The translations under genes were made by a program, and so were the position numbers. The notes beneath the pieces are model-generated. The model saw nothing but the letters and a program-made list of their open reading frames with translations. It was not told the DNA's origin and made no database searches. From Treponema sp. (GTDB lineage Bacteria; Spirochaetota; Spirochaetia; Treponematales; Breznakiellaceae), in the NCBI GenBank assembly GCA_031261385.1, contig JAISJS010000038.1, positions 1-8,828 of the forward strand: DNA of 8,828 nt, read 5' to 3'. Positions 1-6,153 of this stretch are shown here, piece after piece (within the stretch, counting starts at the first letter, position 1; every line of letters starts with the position of its first letter).

Positions 1-1085
1 GCAAAGGCAACGGCGGCCTGGGAGTCAATAATCACCCCATATTTTTTCCAGACCTTTTCCATGGTTTGAATCGTCGTTTTATCATCAATGGAGGCGGGAT
101 AGACCATGTTACGCATTACCGCAGGGGCTTCCTCGTAAAACGACATAAGCCGCTCATAATTTGACGGGATGCTCACGTCCAGGGCCGGAGAATTGGTGGC
201 GATCACCGGACGGGGAACAAACGCCCTGCCCTGAATCAAATCGCCAAAGGCATTGTTGGCGTTCATCGCGGCGATAAAGCCGTTGACAGGCATACCGAAT
301 TTCCAGGCATAGAGCCCCGCGATAAGATTGCCGAAATTCCCCGAAGGCACACTGAAAATCAGGTCCCCCCGGAGCTGTTTTTTTATCTTGATAAAGGCAT
401 AGAGATAATAAAAGGTCTGGGGCAAAAGCCGCCCGGGGTTGATCGCATTGGCGCTGGTAATACCGTAACGCACGGCAAAAGCTTCATCCTTTATCGTTTC
501 GTTGATGATACGCTGACAGTCGTCAAAGGTTCCCTTTACCTGTATGGGGATGATATTTCCCCCATTGGGGACAAAAGTCTCAGGGTCAAGCCCCCGGATG
601 GGCCCCGAAGGGTACACCATCACCGAATAAATGCCTTTCCGCTGATTAAAAGCGTGGGCCATGCTGACCCCGGTATCTCCCCGCGCGGCAGAGAGAATCA
701 TCGCCTGCCCCGAATTTTTGAGCAATTCTTCCATCACTGCGGCAAGAAAAGCGATACCAAAATCCTTAAAAACCCCCGTCGGCCCGTTGCAAAGGTTGAG
801 AATGGAAAACTCTTCATCCAGCCGCATCAGCTCCGGCTCAAAATTAAAGGCGCTTTCGGCAACCCGTGACGCTGAAAAGGGGTTCAACTCTCCCTGAAGC
901 AGGGACGGCGCAATCGTAGCCACCAATTCGGGATAAGTGGTATCAGAATCCATATAGAGAAAAGACTGCCGTATATCTATCGCCTGATCGGGAACATAGA
1001 GCCCCCCCTCCGGCGGCAGGCAGTTAAGTACCGCGTCTTTAAATGAGGCTAAAGGTTCACTCGATCTGGTAGATCTGAATTGCAT
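1..1085 (-). CDS. thrC: Threonine synthase (3' end beyond the window)
   Basis: PLP enzyme converting O-phospho-L-homoserine to L-threonine and phosphate, the last step of threonine synthesis, in the cytoplasm. The frame is open from ATG at 1085 to the window edge, giving 361 residues of a family usually 430-500 long, so the C-terminus is cut off by the window and not by mutation. The N-terminus (MQFRSTR, then LPPEGGLYVP near residues 23-32) is the typical substrate-domain start. The PLP-lysine motif GPTGVFKDFG lies around residues 101-110, with the Schiff-base lysine at 107, the same number as in E. coli ThrC. Downstream, SAARGDTG and SVPSGNFGN are the phosphate- and cofactor-binding loops. 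An AAGGA ribosome site lies 6 nt before the ATG. The gene is divergent from the RNA-binding protein gene; no other threonine-pathway gene is in view. Identity is secure. Confidence 0.95.
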   Translation of the reverse strand, partial: MQFRSTRSSEPLASFKDAVLNCLPPEGGLYVPDQAIDIRQSFLYMDSDTTYPELVATIAPSLLQGELNPFSASRVAESAFNFEPELMRLDEEFSILNLCNGPTGVFKDFGIAFLAAVMEELLKNSGQAMILSAARGDTGVSMAHAFNQRKGIYSVMVYPSGPIRGLDPETFVPNGGNIIPIQVKGTFDDCQRIINETIKDEAFAVRYGITSANAINPGRLLPQTFYYLYAFIKIKKQLRGDLIFSVPSGNFGNLIAGLYAWKFGMPVNGFIAAMNANNAFGDLIQGRAFVPRPVIATNSPALDVSIPSNYERLMSFYEEAPAVMRNMVYPASIDDKTTIQTMEKVWKKYGVIIDSQAAVAF

Positions 1086-1111
1086 CTGCCGTCCTTTTAT
1101 TTGATGCTTTC

Positions 1112-1140
1112 AGTTTACTCCCGTAAAGGATAATCGGCAA
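1112..1140 (-). promoter_or_regulatory. Candidate promoter of threonine synthase gene
   Basis: On the minus strand TTGCCG (1135-1140) and TAAACT (1112-1117) are separated by exactly 17 bp, each matching four of six sigma-70 consensus bases. Transcription would start near 1105, about 20 nt before the ATG. This is a pattern match only. Confidence 0.3.
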
Positions 1141-1164
1141 GGGCGATAGTCACTTGAAGGAGTG

Positions 1165-1179
1165 ATTATTTAAAATAAT
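1165..1179. promoter_or_regulatory. AT-rich palindrome in the divergent intergenic region
   Basis: ATTATTT and its exact complement AAATAAT flank a single A. A weaker outer pair, GGAG at 1159-1162 and CTCC at 1189-1192, frames it. It sits between the divergent threonine synthase and RNA-binding protein genes, upstream of both candidate promoters. It could be an operator or an AT-rich upstream element, but in AT-rich DNA a 7-bp arm can also arise by chance. Confidence 0.25.
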
Positions 1180-1202
1180 ATAAATTATCTCCAAATATTC
1201 GC

Positions 1203-1237
1203 TTGACAGTTTTTAAAATATGAGATAGCGTTATAAC
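1203..1237 (+). promoter_or_regulatory. Candidate promoter of the RNA-binding protein gene
   Basis: A perfect TTGACA -35 box lies at 1203-1208. At 17-bp spacing the -10 is TAGCGT (1226-1231), which keeps the important T, A and final T. A better-looking TATAAC at 1232-1237 is spaced 23 bp, too far to pair with this -35. The start would fall near 1238-1244, giving a leader of about 240 nt before the RRM gene. Confidence 0.45.
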
Positions 1238-1250
1238 AAATAGGAGAATT

Positions 1251-1451
1251 TTGACGTTACAGTTACCTTTTTCGCGTACTTTTAGAGATTTCGCCGTTTT
1301 TGGATCCTACCTTTCAAAGTTATCATTCAAAAGACCAGGATTATCTACTGTCACAAAAAGAAAACCGGTATGTCCTCTCCGGCTTGATCTGTCCGCAGCG
1401 GTTAACACCTTTGCCCCGGATCAACGCTTATCGTGGATAAGCGGAACATAA
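1251..1451 (+). CDS. Possible small leader ORF, 66 aa, unrecognised
   Basis: This reading frame opens with TTG at 1251, only 4 nt after an AGGAG (1242-1246), and just downstream of the TTGACA promoter. It ends with TAA at 1449-1451, 32 nt before the RRM gene. The peptide is basic and rich in Ser, Leu and Arg, with no signal peptide or domain that I recognise. The position and ribosome site fit a translated leader peptide upstream of the RNA-binding protein. The TTG start, lack of known relatives and modest length mean it may be a chance frame in a long 5' leader. A perfect hairpin (1425-1443) falls over its last codons, so translation of this frame would open that hairpin. Confidence 0.25.
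   Translation: MTLQLPFSRTFRDFAVFGSYLSKLSFKRPGLSTVTKRKPVCPLRLDLSAAVNTFAPDQRLSWISGT
1425..1443 (+). promoter_or_regulatory. Perfect 8-bp hairpin in the leader of the RRM gene
   Basis: CGCTTATC and GATAAGCG pair exactly around a 3-nt GTG loop. No T-run follows (the next bases are GAACATAAAAG), so it is not a simple intrinsic terminator. A second, shorter hairpin, CCCG (1456-1459) with CGGG (1466-1469), ends just before the AAGGAAG ribosome site at 1472-1478. Together they could control mRNA stability or translation of the downstream gene. The DNA palindrome could equally be a protein-binding site. Confidence 0.45.
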
Positions 1452-1483
1452 AAGTCCCGTAAAACCGGGCAAAGGAAGCCATA

Positions 1484-1765
1484 ATGGCTAAAAAACTCTA
1501 TGTAGGTAATCTTTCGTACAATACCTACGAAGACAGTCTTCGCGCACTTTTCACCCCCTTCGGAACCGTAGAATCGGTGAAAATCATCACCGACCGTGAC
1601 ACGGGCAATTCCAAGGGCTTTGCCTTTGTTGAAATGAGCACCGATGCGGAGGCCCAGGCCGCTATCAGCGGCACCAACGGTCAGGAACTTGACGGCCGGG
1701 CCATCAAAGTAAACGAAGCAATGGACAAACCCCGCCGTGACAGCGGCGGCGGCGGCAGGTGGTAG
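1484..1765 (+). CDS. Single-RRM glycine-tailed RNA-binding protein
   Basis: A 93-residue cytoplasmic RNA-binding protein of the bacterial/cyanobacterial Rbp type, made of one RNA recognition motif. RNP2 is LYVGNL at residues 5-10, and RNP1 is KGFAFVEM at about 44-51 with the aromatic residues that stack on RNA bases. The domain fills residues 3-80. A short tail follows, DSGGGGRW, a stub of the glycine-rich extension found in the family. The start is set by AAGGAAG at 1472-1478, 5 nt before the ATG. In cyanobacteria such proteins are often cold-induced through long 5' leaders. Here too the gene has a leader of about 240 nt with hairpins, but cold control is inference. Targets are unknown. It is transcribed alone, and a palindromic repeat follows its stop codon. 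Confidence 0.93.
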   Translation: MAKKLYVGNLSYNTYEDSLRALFTPFGTVESVKIITDRDTGNSKGFAFVEMSTDAEAQAAISGTNGQELDGRAIKVNEAMDKPRRDSGGGGRW

Positions 1766-1789
1766 CCCAAATACCAAATCAAAGAATAT

Positions 1790-1859
1790 AACCACAAAGG
1801 ATTCGAAGGACGCGAAGTTTTGATTCATCCTTTGTGTTACTTTGTGTCCTTTGTGGTTA
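1790..1859. repeat. Palindromic repeat A with 9-bp-periodic arms
   Basis: The left arm reads AA, CCACAAAGG, ATTCGAAGG, ACGCGAAGT. The right arm, read on the other strand from 1858, is AA, CCACAAAGG, ACACAAAGT, then A and ACACAAAGG. Both arms thus begin with the same 11 bases and continue as 9-bp units with AAG at unit positions 6-8. The element fills the gap between the converging RRM and nitroreductase genes. It could act as a two-way terminator or mRNA 3' hairpin. A longer element of the same build is at 7617-7758, and a single arm is at 2501-2527. Confidence 0.7.
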
Positions 1860-1879
1860 ATTCATTTCAGAGTTGGGTC

Positions 1880-2464
1880 TTATTTAAAATTTACCTTGTC
1901 TTCAACCTTGCTTCTTTTTGATGCAGCGCTGACCGCATCAACCCCTGCTTTTACTTTGCCTATCCTTACCAGAGCCACAGCGCTATAGTCCCTGGGGAGG
2001 CCAAGATCGGCTTTAAGGTTTTTATTGATATTGTTTATAGGACCGGTGTAGATTCGGGAACCGTAGCCCAAAGCCTGCGCCGCAAGATAGATACTTTCCG
2101 TTGCCAGACCGCAATCCAGAACGATTGAGTTGTCACTCTTTGCCGCAGAAATAATAATGAGGACACTGCCTTCATCAATATCGTTCACCATTTTTTTTGC
2201 CAGGGCCTGAGTTTGCACCACGGTAAAATGCCAGGGCTGCCGGTTCATGGCGCTTGGCGCATTGATTCCCGCCTGAAGGATCGTATCCAGGTCCGCCCTG
2301 GAAATGGCCCCGGCAACAAATTGGCTGCGCGCCGCATAGTGGTTCACTATGAAATCCGCAGGATTTCGGGAATCCGCCGGGCTACCTGCCTTTTGCTGGG
2401 CAAAGCCGGGAATAACGCAAAGCGCCAAAAGAGCAACTGAAACTAAAAGAATACGTATTTTCAT
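1880..2464 (-). CDS. Exported nitroreductase-family flavoprotein
   Basis: A 194-residue member of the FMN-dependent nitroreductase family (NAD(P)H-dependent reduction of nitro or quinone compounds); the actual substrate is unknown. Residues 1-22 form a Sec-type signal peptide: MKIR, a hydrophobic core, then GFA before QQ as a likely signal peptidase I site. A Cys at 16 inside the core makes a lipoprotein a weak alternative. Family marks are ARSQF at 45-49 (the usual RRSxRxF motif, here lacking the second Arg), INAPSAMNRQPW at 67-78, GLATESIYLAAQALGYGSR at 119-137 and LVRIGK at 165-170. The ribosome site is AGAGGTG just before the ATG. It stands alone, converging on the RRM gene. Most relatives are cytoplasmic, so a signal peptide on a flavoprotein with no twin-Arg is unusual. 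Confidence 0.85.
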   Translation of the reverse strand: MKIRILLVSVALLALCVIPGFAQQKAGSPADSRNPADFIVNHYAARSQFVAGAISRADLDTILQAGINAPSAMNRQPWHFTVVQTQALAKKMVNDIDEGSVLIIISAAKSDNSIVLDCGLATESIYLAAQALGYGSRIYTGPINNINKNLKADLGLPRDYSAVALVRIGKVKAGVDAVSAASKRSKVEDKVNFK

Positions 2465-2484
2465 GATTTCACCTCTTTGGGGGT

Positions 2485-2493
2485 ATTATAACA
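2485..2493 (-). promoter_or_regulatory. Extended -10 promoter of the nitroreductase gene
   Basis: On the minus strand the bases read TG-T-TATAAT, a perfect -10 with the extended TG motif. No good -35 is seen at 16-18 bp, where the repeat-like DNA at 2501-2527 lies; an extended -10 can work without one. Transcription would begin near 2478, leaving about 14 nt that include the ribosome site. Confidence 0.6.
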
Positions 2494-2500
2494 GAAAATT

Positions 2501-2527
2501 GGTTTTGTTTGTGTGGTTTGTGGTTAA
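2501..2527. repeat. Single arm of the 9-bp-periodic repeat (B)
   Basis: Read on the minus strand this begins TTAACCACAAACC and continues ACACAAACA, matching the AACCACAAAG start of repeat A with a 9-bp step. No second arm is found nearby, so it is a half element or decayed copy. It lies between the divergent nitroreductase and methyltransferase genes, immediately upstream of the nitroreductase -10 box. Confidence 0.4.
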
Positions 2528-2626
2528 ATTTCTTCAAATTTGAAACTGCTGCCTATACCGTCATACCGGATTGAGCAGATAAACGCTCGTCAAACCATGA
2601 AATATCGGTTATCCTATAAAAATATT

Positions 2627-3358
2627 ATGACGTACCTTACCGGATTTCACGCAATAGAAGAACGTATCAAATCGGGGAGAACGTGCGGCCCCCTCCTTGT
2701 TGCAAAAGCCGGTCCCCGTGCACGGGAACTGGCTGCTTTGGCAGGTGAGCATAAAATACGGGTAGACCGGACAGGAACGTTTGATCTGGACCGGCTGGCC
2801 CCTGATCACCGGGGGATCGCCCTTGAAGTGGAAGATCAGACAGTAAACGTTTACGCTGATATTACTCTTGAGGATTTTATCGCCGGCCTTAATGAATCGG
2901 GAAAAAAAGATGCCCTCGTGGTAATTCTTGATGAAATAACCGATCCGCATAACTATGGGGCCATACTCCGGTCCTGTGATCAATTTGGAGTGGACCTTGT
3001 GGTAAGCCGGAACCGGCGCAGCGCAAAACACGCCGAGGTGGTTGCCCAGACTTCCGCAGGGGCCTCCGCCTGGGTACCTTCCGCCGAGACGGCGAATCTG
3101 GTGCGGGCGGCAGAGGACCTCAAAGAGGCCGGCTTCTGGATCTACGGCGCCGATATGGCAGGCAAACCGGTCTATACCCTGGATCTCCGGGGCAGGGTTG
3201 CCCTGGTACTGGGAAGTGAAGGCGGGGGCATTTCCCGGCTTCTCCGCGAACGCTGCGACAGCCTTGCGGCAATTCCCTCCAAAGGTAAAATTGATTCCCT
3301 TAACGTGTCGGTAGCCGCCGGGGTGCTGCTGTATGAGATAATTCGCCAGCGCCGTTAA
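2627..3358 (+). CDS. rlmB: TrmH/SpoU-family rRNA 2'-O-methyltransferase (RlmB-like)
   Basis: A SPOUT-class methyltransferase that uses S-adenosylmethionine to methylate a ribose 2'-OH. Closest to RlmB, which modifies G2251 of 23S rRNA; the exact target here is inferred. From ATG 2627 it is 243 residues, the same length as E. coli RlmB. An N-terminal substrate-binding domain (TGFHAIEERIKSGR, residues 5-18) leads to the catalytic knot: motif 1 DPHNYGAILRSC at 106-117 (N109, R115), motif 2 ALVLGSEGGGISR at 192-204 (E198), motif 3 IPSKGKIDSLNVSVA at 216-230 (S224, N226). The frame stays open upstream to TTG 2540, with ATG 2597 also in frame, but the family's conserved sequence starts at MTYLTGFHA. 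No Shine-Dalgarno is clear before any start. Weak TCGTCA (2587-2592) and TATCCT (2610-2615) boxes would give an almost leaderless mRNA. The 3' end overlaps the convergent kinase gene by 59 bp. Confidence 0.9.
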   Translation: MTYLTGFHAIEERIKSGRTCGPLLVAKAGPRARELAALAGEHKIRVDRTGTFDLDRLAPDHRGIALEVEDQTVNVYADITLEDFIAGLNESGKKDALVVILDEITDPHNYGAILRSCDQFGVDLVVSRNRRSAKHAEVVAQTSAGASAWVPSAETANLVRAAEDLKEAGFWIYGADMAGKPVYTLDLRGRVALVLGSEGGGISRLLRERCDSLAAIPSKGKIDSLNVSVAAGVLLYEIIRQRR

Positions 3359-5141
3359 GATATTGCGTCAGCACTTTGAAGAAGCTGTTTACCTCAATTG
3401 GTTTTGCCAGATGTGCATTCATCCCTGCGTCCAGACAATGCTGAACATCGTCGCTAAATGCATTGGCTGTCATTGCGATTATTGGTATAGGTTTAAAACC
3501 ATTTTCAATGGCACGAATCTGTGCGGCGGCGTCAATGCCGTTCATTTCCGGCATTTGAATATCCATGAGAATTAAATTGTACCTGCCGCGGTTCTGTTCA
3601 AACATCTTTACCGCTTCAAGACCATTGTTCGCACATTCGATAGCGATCCCCGTATCCTCAAGAATTCCCTGAATGATTTCCTGATTAATTTCGATGTCCT
3701 CCGCAACCAAAATTGTTTTATCGTTCCACTGATATTCAGCGGCGGTGAAATCTTCATTTTGATCCGGTTCGGCGGCGGCTGGTTTTTTAAAATCACCCCA
3801 GGCGATCCGTATATCAAAGATGAACCGGGCGCCCTTGCCCAATTCACTTTCAACCCGTATGTCGCCGCCCATAAGGTTGATGATTTTTTTGCAAATCGCC
3901 AGTCCCAGGCCTGTTCCGCCGTATTTTCGGGTGGTACCTGCCTCGGCCTGTTCAAAAGAATTAAACAGGCGCTCCTGCTGATCCGGCGATATCCCAATGC
4001 CCGTATCACGGACTTCCACATGAAGTATCGCTTCATCGGCATTGTTTTTTCCCGCGGGAACACAATCAACACTCAGGGTGATGGATCTTCCGACCGGAGT
4101 AAATTTAACGGCATTGTTCAACAGGTTTGTCAGCACCTGAGAAAGTCTGAGTTCATCACTTTTAACAAGACGGGTAAAATTTTCTTTGCGTGCCAGAATA
4201 TATTTTTGCTGTTTCTCATCCATTTTGACATGAATGACATTGTAGACATTTTCCAGCATTTTTTCAAAATCAAATTCCCGTGTTTCTATATCGAATTTAT
4301 TCGCTTCAATTTTTGACATATCCAAAATATCATTGATGATGCCAAGAAGCTGATGGGAGGAAATGTCGATTTGGCTGAGGCAATGGGCAACCTTTTCAGG
4401 ATCACCGGATTTACGGGCGATAGTATTCATCCCGATAATGGCGTTCATCGGGGTACGGAGCTCGTGGCTCATGCGGGAAAGGAATTCCGTTTTGGCGGCG
4501 GCGCCCTCCTGAGCGGTTTCTTTTGCCTTGATAAGATCCGCTATCATTTTATGATGATCGATGGCGGCGGCAATCAGAATTCCGGCGGCGCGGAGGTATT
4601 CTTTCTCCAAAGGAAAAAACAGCCCTTCTCCGGTACGATCATCAAAACCAATGAAACCCCAAAATCCTCCCTTGAGAAAAATGGGAAGTATGAGAACTGC
4701 CCGTGCGCCGTTTCCTTCAGAGAAACGGGCGATAGGGGCGGGCAGCTTTTTGGCCGGGCCATTAATGCAGGAATTATAATTCAGCCACTCGCGCCAGTTT
4801 GGCAAAAAATCATCATACGCAGGACAGTCCGGATCGCGGATGCTGTTTTGAAATATGGGATCATTGTCCCAGTCGAATAGTTTAATACAGCAAAGCCTGT
4901 CATCAGTGGGTATATTTTTCCAGATATATGCCCGGTCTGCCTTAACACTCTGCCCAAGATTTTTCAGCGATTCCTGTACCGCCATATCAAAATCTTTGTA
5001 CTCTGAGGATAAAAGTAAAGCCGCAACCGCATTACTTGTCTTGAGTAAATATTCCTGCCTGAGCGGCGTTTTTGCGGCATTAACACCGGGAAAGCTATTC
5101 CGGGAATCAATATTCACCGAATTTAAAGCATAATTATACAT
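3300..5141 (-). CDS. Soluble GAF hybrid histidine kinase with receiver domain
   Basis: A 613-residue two-component hybrid kinase: it autophosphorylates on His and passes phosphate to its own receiver, and probably onward. No membrane segment or signal peptide is visible, so it should sense a cytoplasmic signal. Residues ~30-195 form a GAF-like sensor. HisKA follows, with SHELRTPMNAIIG and phospho-acceptor H226. The ATPase domain has the N box QVLTNLLNNAVKFT (N339, N343), DTGIGIS at 379-385, the F box near 395-400 and GGTGLGLAI at 408-416. A receiver spans ~475-595 with E481/D482, phospho-acceptor D527, T558 and K580. No output or Hpt domain is seen, so the partner is unknown. All key residues are present. 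AGGGG precedes the ATG. The last 18-20 residues are encoded antisense to the final codons of the methyltransferase gene and probably extend past the natural receiver end. Confidence 0.94.
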   Translation of the reverse strand: MYNYALNSVNIDSRNSFPGVNAAKTPLRQEYLLKTSNAVAALLLSSEYKDFDMAVQESLKNLGQSVKADRAYIWKNIPTDDRLCCIKLFDWDNDPIFQNSIRDPDCPAYDDFLPNWREWLNYNSCINGPAKKLPAPIARFSEGNGARAVLILPIFLKGGFWGFIGFDDRTGEGLFFPLEKEYLRAAGILIAAAIDHHKMIADLIKAKETAQEGAAAKTEFLSRMSHELRTPMNAIIGMNTIARKSGDPEKVAHCLSQIDISSHQLLGIINDILDMSKIEANKFDIETREFDFEKMLENVYNVIHVKMDEKQQKYILARKENFTRLVKSDELRLSQVLTNLLNNAVKFTPVGRSITLSVDCVPAGKNNADEAILHVEVRDTGIGISPDQQERLFNSFEQAEAGTTRKYGGTGLGLAICKKIINLMGGDIRVESELGKGARFIFDIRIAWGDFKKPAAAEPDQNEDFTAAEYQWNDKTILVAEDIEINQEIIQGILEDTGIAIECANNGLEAVKMFEQNRGRYNLILMDIQMPEMNGIDAAAQIRAIENGFKPIPIIAMTANAFSDDVQHCLDAGMNAHLAKPIEVNSFFKVLTQYLNGAGELSHTAAPRRLPTR

Positions 5142-5184
5142 TTCTGGCCCCTTTTACAATTTTTTCCGTTCAACTTACCGTTAA

Positions 5185-5213
5185 AACATACAAAAAAATT
5201 GAAAAAAAGCCAA
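5185..5213 (-). promoter_or_regulatory. Candidate promoter of the hybrid kinase gene
   Basis: On the minus strand TTGGCT (5208-5213) and TATGTT (5185-5190) are 17 bp apart, in a very AT-rich 97-bp gap behind the hydrolase gene. The start would be near 5178, about 37 nt before the ATG. If real, the kinase need not depend on read-through from the hydrolase gene, which lies upstream on the same strand. Confidence 0.35.
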
Positions 5214-5238
5214 ATAAATTGAGTAAAAAAGTCAGGAA

Positions 5239-6087
5239 TTAAAACAATGCCGCCTCATAATAATCAAGTTTACGGTATTCCACCTGCGGGGCAAGCAGGG
5301 AGAGGCTTTTTTTGAACATGTGGGGACTCTGAACGTTATGGGGCATCATATCGTAATGAGCGGGGATGGCGATTTTTGGCTGTATCAGCGCGGTGATTTC
5401 CGCCGCTTCCCAATGGCTCAGGTTGTGGTAGCCGCCGTTTATACAGATGCTCATCCAGTGTACGCCGAAATCGCGGACGTGTGAGAGCAGTTCGCTTTTT
5501 GCCGTATCACCTGAATTGTAATAGACCCGTCCGCCGGAAAATCGAAAGGCGAAGCCCATGTGATTCAATTCTTCGTTGCTGGTCGGTTCGGCAAAGCAGC
5601 CGGTAATTTCAAGGCCTTCTTCTTTCCATGTTTGCAGGGGATGCATCAGTTCAATGCGGTTTGCCGGAACCCCCGCGTCTTTTAAAACAAGGGTGCTTTG
5701 CCAGGGGGCCAGGAATAGGGTATTGGCTTTGCGGGGATACCGTTCAATGGTCCAGGGGTCGGTATGGTCGGCGTGGCCGTGGGTAAGGATCATAATATCC
5801 ACATCAAAATCTTCGGGTTCAATGAACACCGGCAGTATACGGCTTTTATCATTGCGTACGCCGGTCCTTCCGCCTGCACAGAAATCGGTAAGATACGGAT
5901 CAATCGCGATAACCCGTCCTTCTTCAGTTTTCAGCACCCAGGAATTTTGGCCCAGATGCCACATTGCGGTAAGACTTGAGGGAACAGAAAAGGCTCGTAT
6001 CGCCCGTATAAATTCGGCGCTGGTCAATTTTACCGGTACCGGTTTTGGAAAAATGATATCATCGGGAATCTGATTTGACGTATTCAT
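5239..6087 (-). CDS. UlaG-like metallo-beta-lactamase-fold hydrolase
   Basis: A 282-residue metal-dependent hydrolase of the MBL fold, cytoplasmic (no signal peptide). The N-terminal WHLGQNSWVLKTEEG and AIDPYLTD segments (residues 43-67) resemble UlaG, the L-ascorbate-6-phosphate lactonase, and related uncharacterised enzymes. Metal ligands are in HGHADH at 103-108 (H103, H105, D107, H108), with D194 in NSGDT and H244 in IPAHYD. The start is chosen at ATG 6087 because GGAGG (6094-6098) lies 6 nt before it; an in-frame TTG at 6108 would put that ribosome site inside the gene. It is divergent from zwf across 66 bp. That pairing suggests a sugar-phosphate lactone substrate, possibly 6-phosphogluconolactone, but this is inference. 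UlaG itself is longer (about 354 residues), and no other ascorbate-pathway gene is present. Confidence 0.88.
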   Translation of the reverse strand: MNTSNQIPDDIIFPKPVPVKLTSAEFIRAIRAFSVPSSLTAMWHLGQNSWVLKTEEGRVIAIDPYLTDFCAGGRTGVRNDKSRILPVFIEPEDFDVDIMILTHGHADHTDPWTIERYPRKANTLFLAPWQSTLVLKDAGVPANRIELMHPLQTWKEEGLEITGCFAEPTSNEELNHMGFAFRFSGGRVYYNSGDTAKSELLSHVRDFGVHWMSICINGGYHNLSHWEAAEITALIQPKIAIPAHYDMMPHNVQSPHMFKKSLSLLAPQVEYRKLDYYEAALF

Positions 6088-6101
6088 AAAAGGCCTCCGC
6101 T

Positions 6102-6130
6102 TGGACAATATTTACTATATAAACTATACT
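6102..6130 (+). promoter_or_regulatory. Candidate promoter of zwf
   Basis: TGGACA (6102-6107) and TATACT (6125-6130) are 17 bp apart, each five of six to consensus. Transcription would begin near 6137, with GAGG (6142-6145) serving as the ribosome site 8 nt before ATG 6154. Its -10 shares bases with the opposing candidate promoter of the hydrolase gene. Confidence 0.55.
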
Positions 6131-6151
6131 CTATTTAGATTGAGGTTTAAA
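6123..6151 (-). promoter_or_regulatory. Candidate promoter of the hydrolase gene
   Basis: On the minus strand TTTAAA (6146-6151) and TATAGT (6123-6128) are 17 bp apart. A second TATAGT lies 9 bp further on at 6114-6119, without a clear -35. The start would be near 6116, about 29 nt before the ATG. The box overlaps the zwf -10 on the other strand, so the two promoters may exclude each other. Confidence 0.35.
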
Positions 6152-6153
6152 TC

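Noticed and set aside
1421..1828. 135-codon minus-strand frame opposite the RRM gene
   Set aside because: It overlaps the RRM gene and the palindromic repeat, shows no domain, and is explained as a shadow.
2540..2626. TTG 2540 or ATG 2597 as start of the rRNA methyltransferase
   Set aside because: Neither has a Shine-Dalgarno, the added residues do not resemble the family, and ATG 2627 gives the standard 243-residue length. ATG 2597 cannot be fully excluded.
6088..6108. TTG at 6108 as start of the MBL-fold hydrolase
   Set aside because: The GGAGG ribosome site would then fall inside the gene; ATG 6087 lies 6 nt behind it and is preferred.
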